Of a DNA stretch of 5,679 bases, positions 5,384 through 5,679 are shown one piece after another. How positions within the stretch are numbered: position 1 is the stretch's first letter; every line of letters begins with the position of its first letter. Source of the stretch: Candidatus Sericytochromatia bacterium (GTDB taxonomy: Bacteria; Cyanobacteriota; Sericytochromatia; UBA7694). The position numbers and the translations under genes are program-made. The stretch is taken from contig CAJYHH010001045.1 of assembly GCA_913773825.1 (NCBI GenBank), positions 1 through 5,679 on the forward strand. Reading direction: 5' to 3'. The notes under the pieces were generated by a model. The model was not told the DNA's origin. It saw only the letters and a list, made by a program, of their open reading frames with translations, and ran no database searches.

Positions 5384-5679
5384 ACAAAGCAATCCACTTT
5401 GAATCCAGAGCATCTGATTCCCCGCTCATTGAAAGAGTCTGGCGCGCCCAGAGCCATCAAAGCCATCCTTTAACATCAATTGCAGCCGGGCACATCTAGA
5501 ATGGATTTTTGCCCGTCATCAGGGCCAGAATCAGGTGTTTATCCGTGGCCCCGAAACGGTTGTGACAAAATAAGCCATTTGTCCTGCTGAAGGTGAGTGG
5601 CTGGCCATCCGCTTAAAGCCGGTACGTTTTTATCTGAAACACCTACTCAAGCGTTATTAAATGGCCAGGATCTGGAGTT
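5380..5679 (+). pseudogene. Broken AraC-type regulator gene (DUF6597-like N-terminus), 5' part only
   Basis: The ATG overlaps the VWA stop codon (ATGA). The first 39 codons read MNKAIHFESRASDSPLIERV then WRAQS and IAAGHI, and stop at TAG 5497-5499. Shifting frame, the homology continues without a gap: EWIFARHQG (from 5499), QVFIRGPET, an in-frame TAA at 5571-5573, then ICPAEGEWLAIRLKP and FYLKH. A further shift near 5640-5643 gives PTQALLNGQDLEL to the window end. This order (SDSPL-x-W, RHQG, RGPET, CP-x-x-x-E, LPxxxLxxG) matches, from memory, the N-terminal ligand domain of AraC-type activators with a DUF6597-like N-terminus; the DNA-binding half would lie beyond the window. The first lesion looks like a CA duplication at 5491-5494: GGG CAT CTA GAA would restore G-H-L-E. 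At least three independent lesions make this a pseudogene and not a sequencing slip. Whether the part outside the window is intact is unknown. Confidence 0.75.

Noticed and set aside
5491..5503. Programmed frameshift in the AraC-type remnant
   Set aside because: There is no slippery heptamer or stimulatory structure, and a further stop and frameshift follow downstream, so decay explains it better.
1..5679. CRISPR, tRNA, phage or insertion-sequence structures
   Set aside because: No regular repeat-spacer pattern, cloverleaf, transposase or flanking target duplication was seen on either strand.

Overview
The window is about 5.7 kb of moderate-GC bacterial DNA. It most likely comes from a proteobacterium, plausibly a gammaproteobacterium: the protein families, E. 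coli-like promoters and AAGG/AGGAG ribosome sites fit, but no phylogenetic marker is present. It reads as ordinary accessory chromosome. I see no rRNA, tRNA, CRISPR, insertion sequence or phage gene.

Left part (1-940, minus strand): a regulator-first operon of an ArsR-family repressor, a VOC (glyoxalase/dioxygenase-fold) protein and the start of an SRPBCC/AHSA1-type protein cut off by the window edge. This trio is a recurrent bacterial gene set. Its ligand or substrate cannot be read from the sequence. The ArsR promoter is unusually clear: TTGACA, 18 bp, TATATT, then six bases to the ATG. That predicts a leaderless mRNA. A 22-bp imperfect palindrome covers the -35 box and looks like the autoregulatory operator.

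Middle part (941-3217): a 310-bp non-coding gap, then a divergent pair. An atypical SDR-type NAD(P)-binding oxidoreductase lies on the minus strand and an AraC-family regulator with an AraC_N domain on the plus strand. The 145-bp gap between them carries a second promoter with exactly six bases between -10 and ATG, a 13-bp dyad on that -10, and a direct repeat close to the SDR start. The natural reading is that the AraC protein controls the SDR gene and itself.

Right part (3218-5679, plus strand): a two-gene unit of a MoxR-like AAA+ ATPase and a CoxE-type von Willebrand A protein, overlapping by 7 bp. The pair probably forms a chaperone or cofactor-insertion/remodelling machine. The VWA metal site is degenerate (DNGGMS in place of DxSxS). 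Overlapping the VWA stop codon is the 5' part of a second, different AraC-type regulator gene (DUF6597-like N-terminus). It is broken by a probable CA duplication, an in-frame stop and a further frameshift, and runs off the window end.

The most notable observations are the two matching leaderless regulator promoters with their dyads, the decayed AraC-type gene fused to the end of the ATPase/VWA unit, and the non-canonical MIDAS of the VWA protein. I do not see convincing evidence of a wholly new system.
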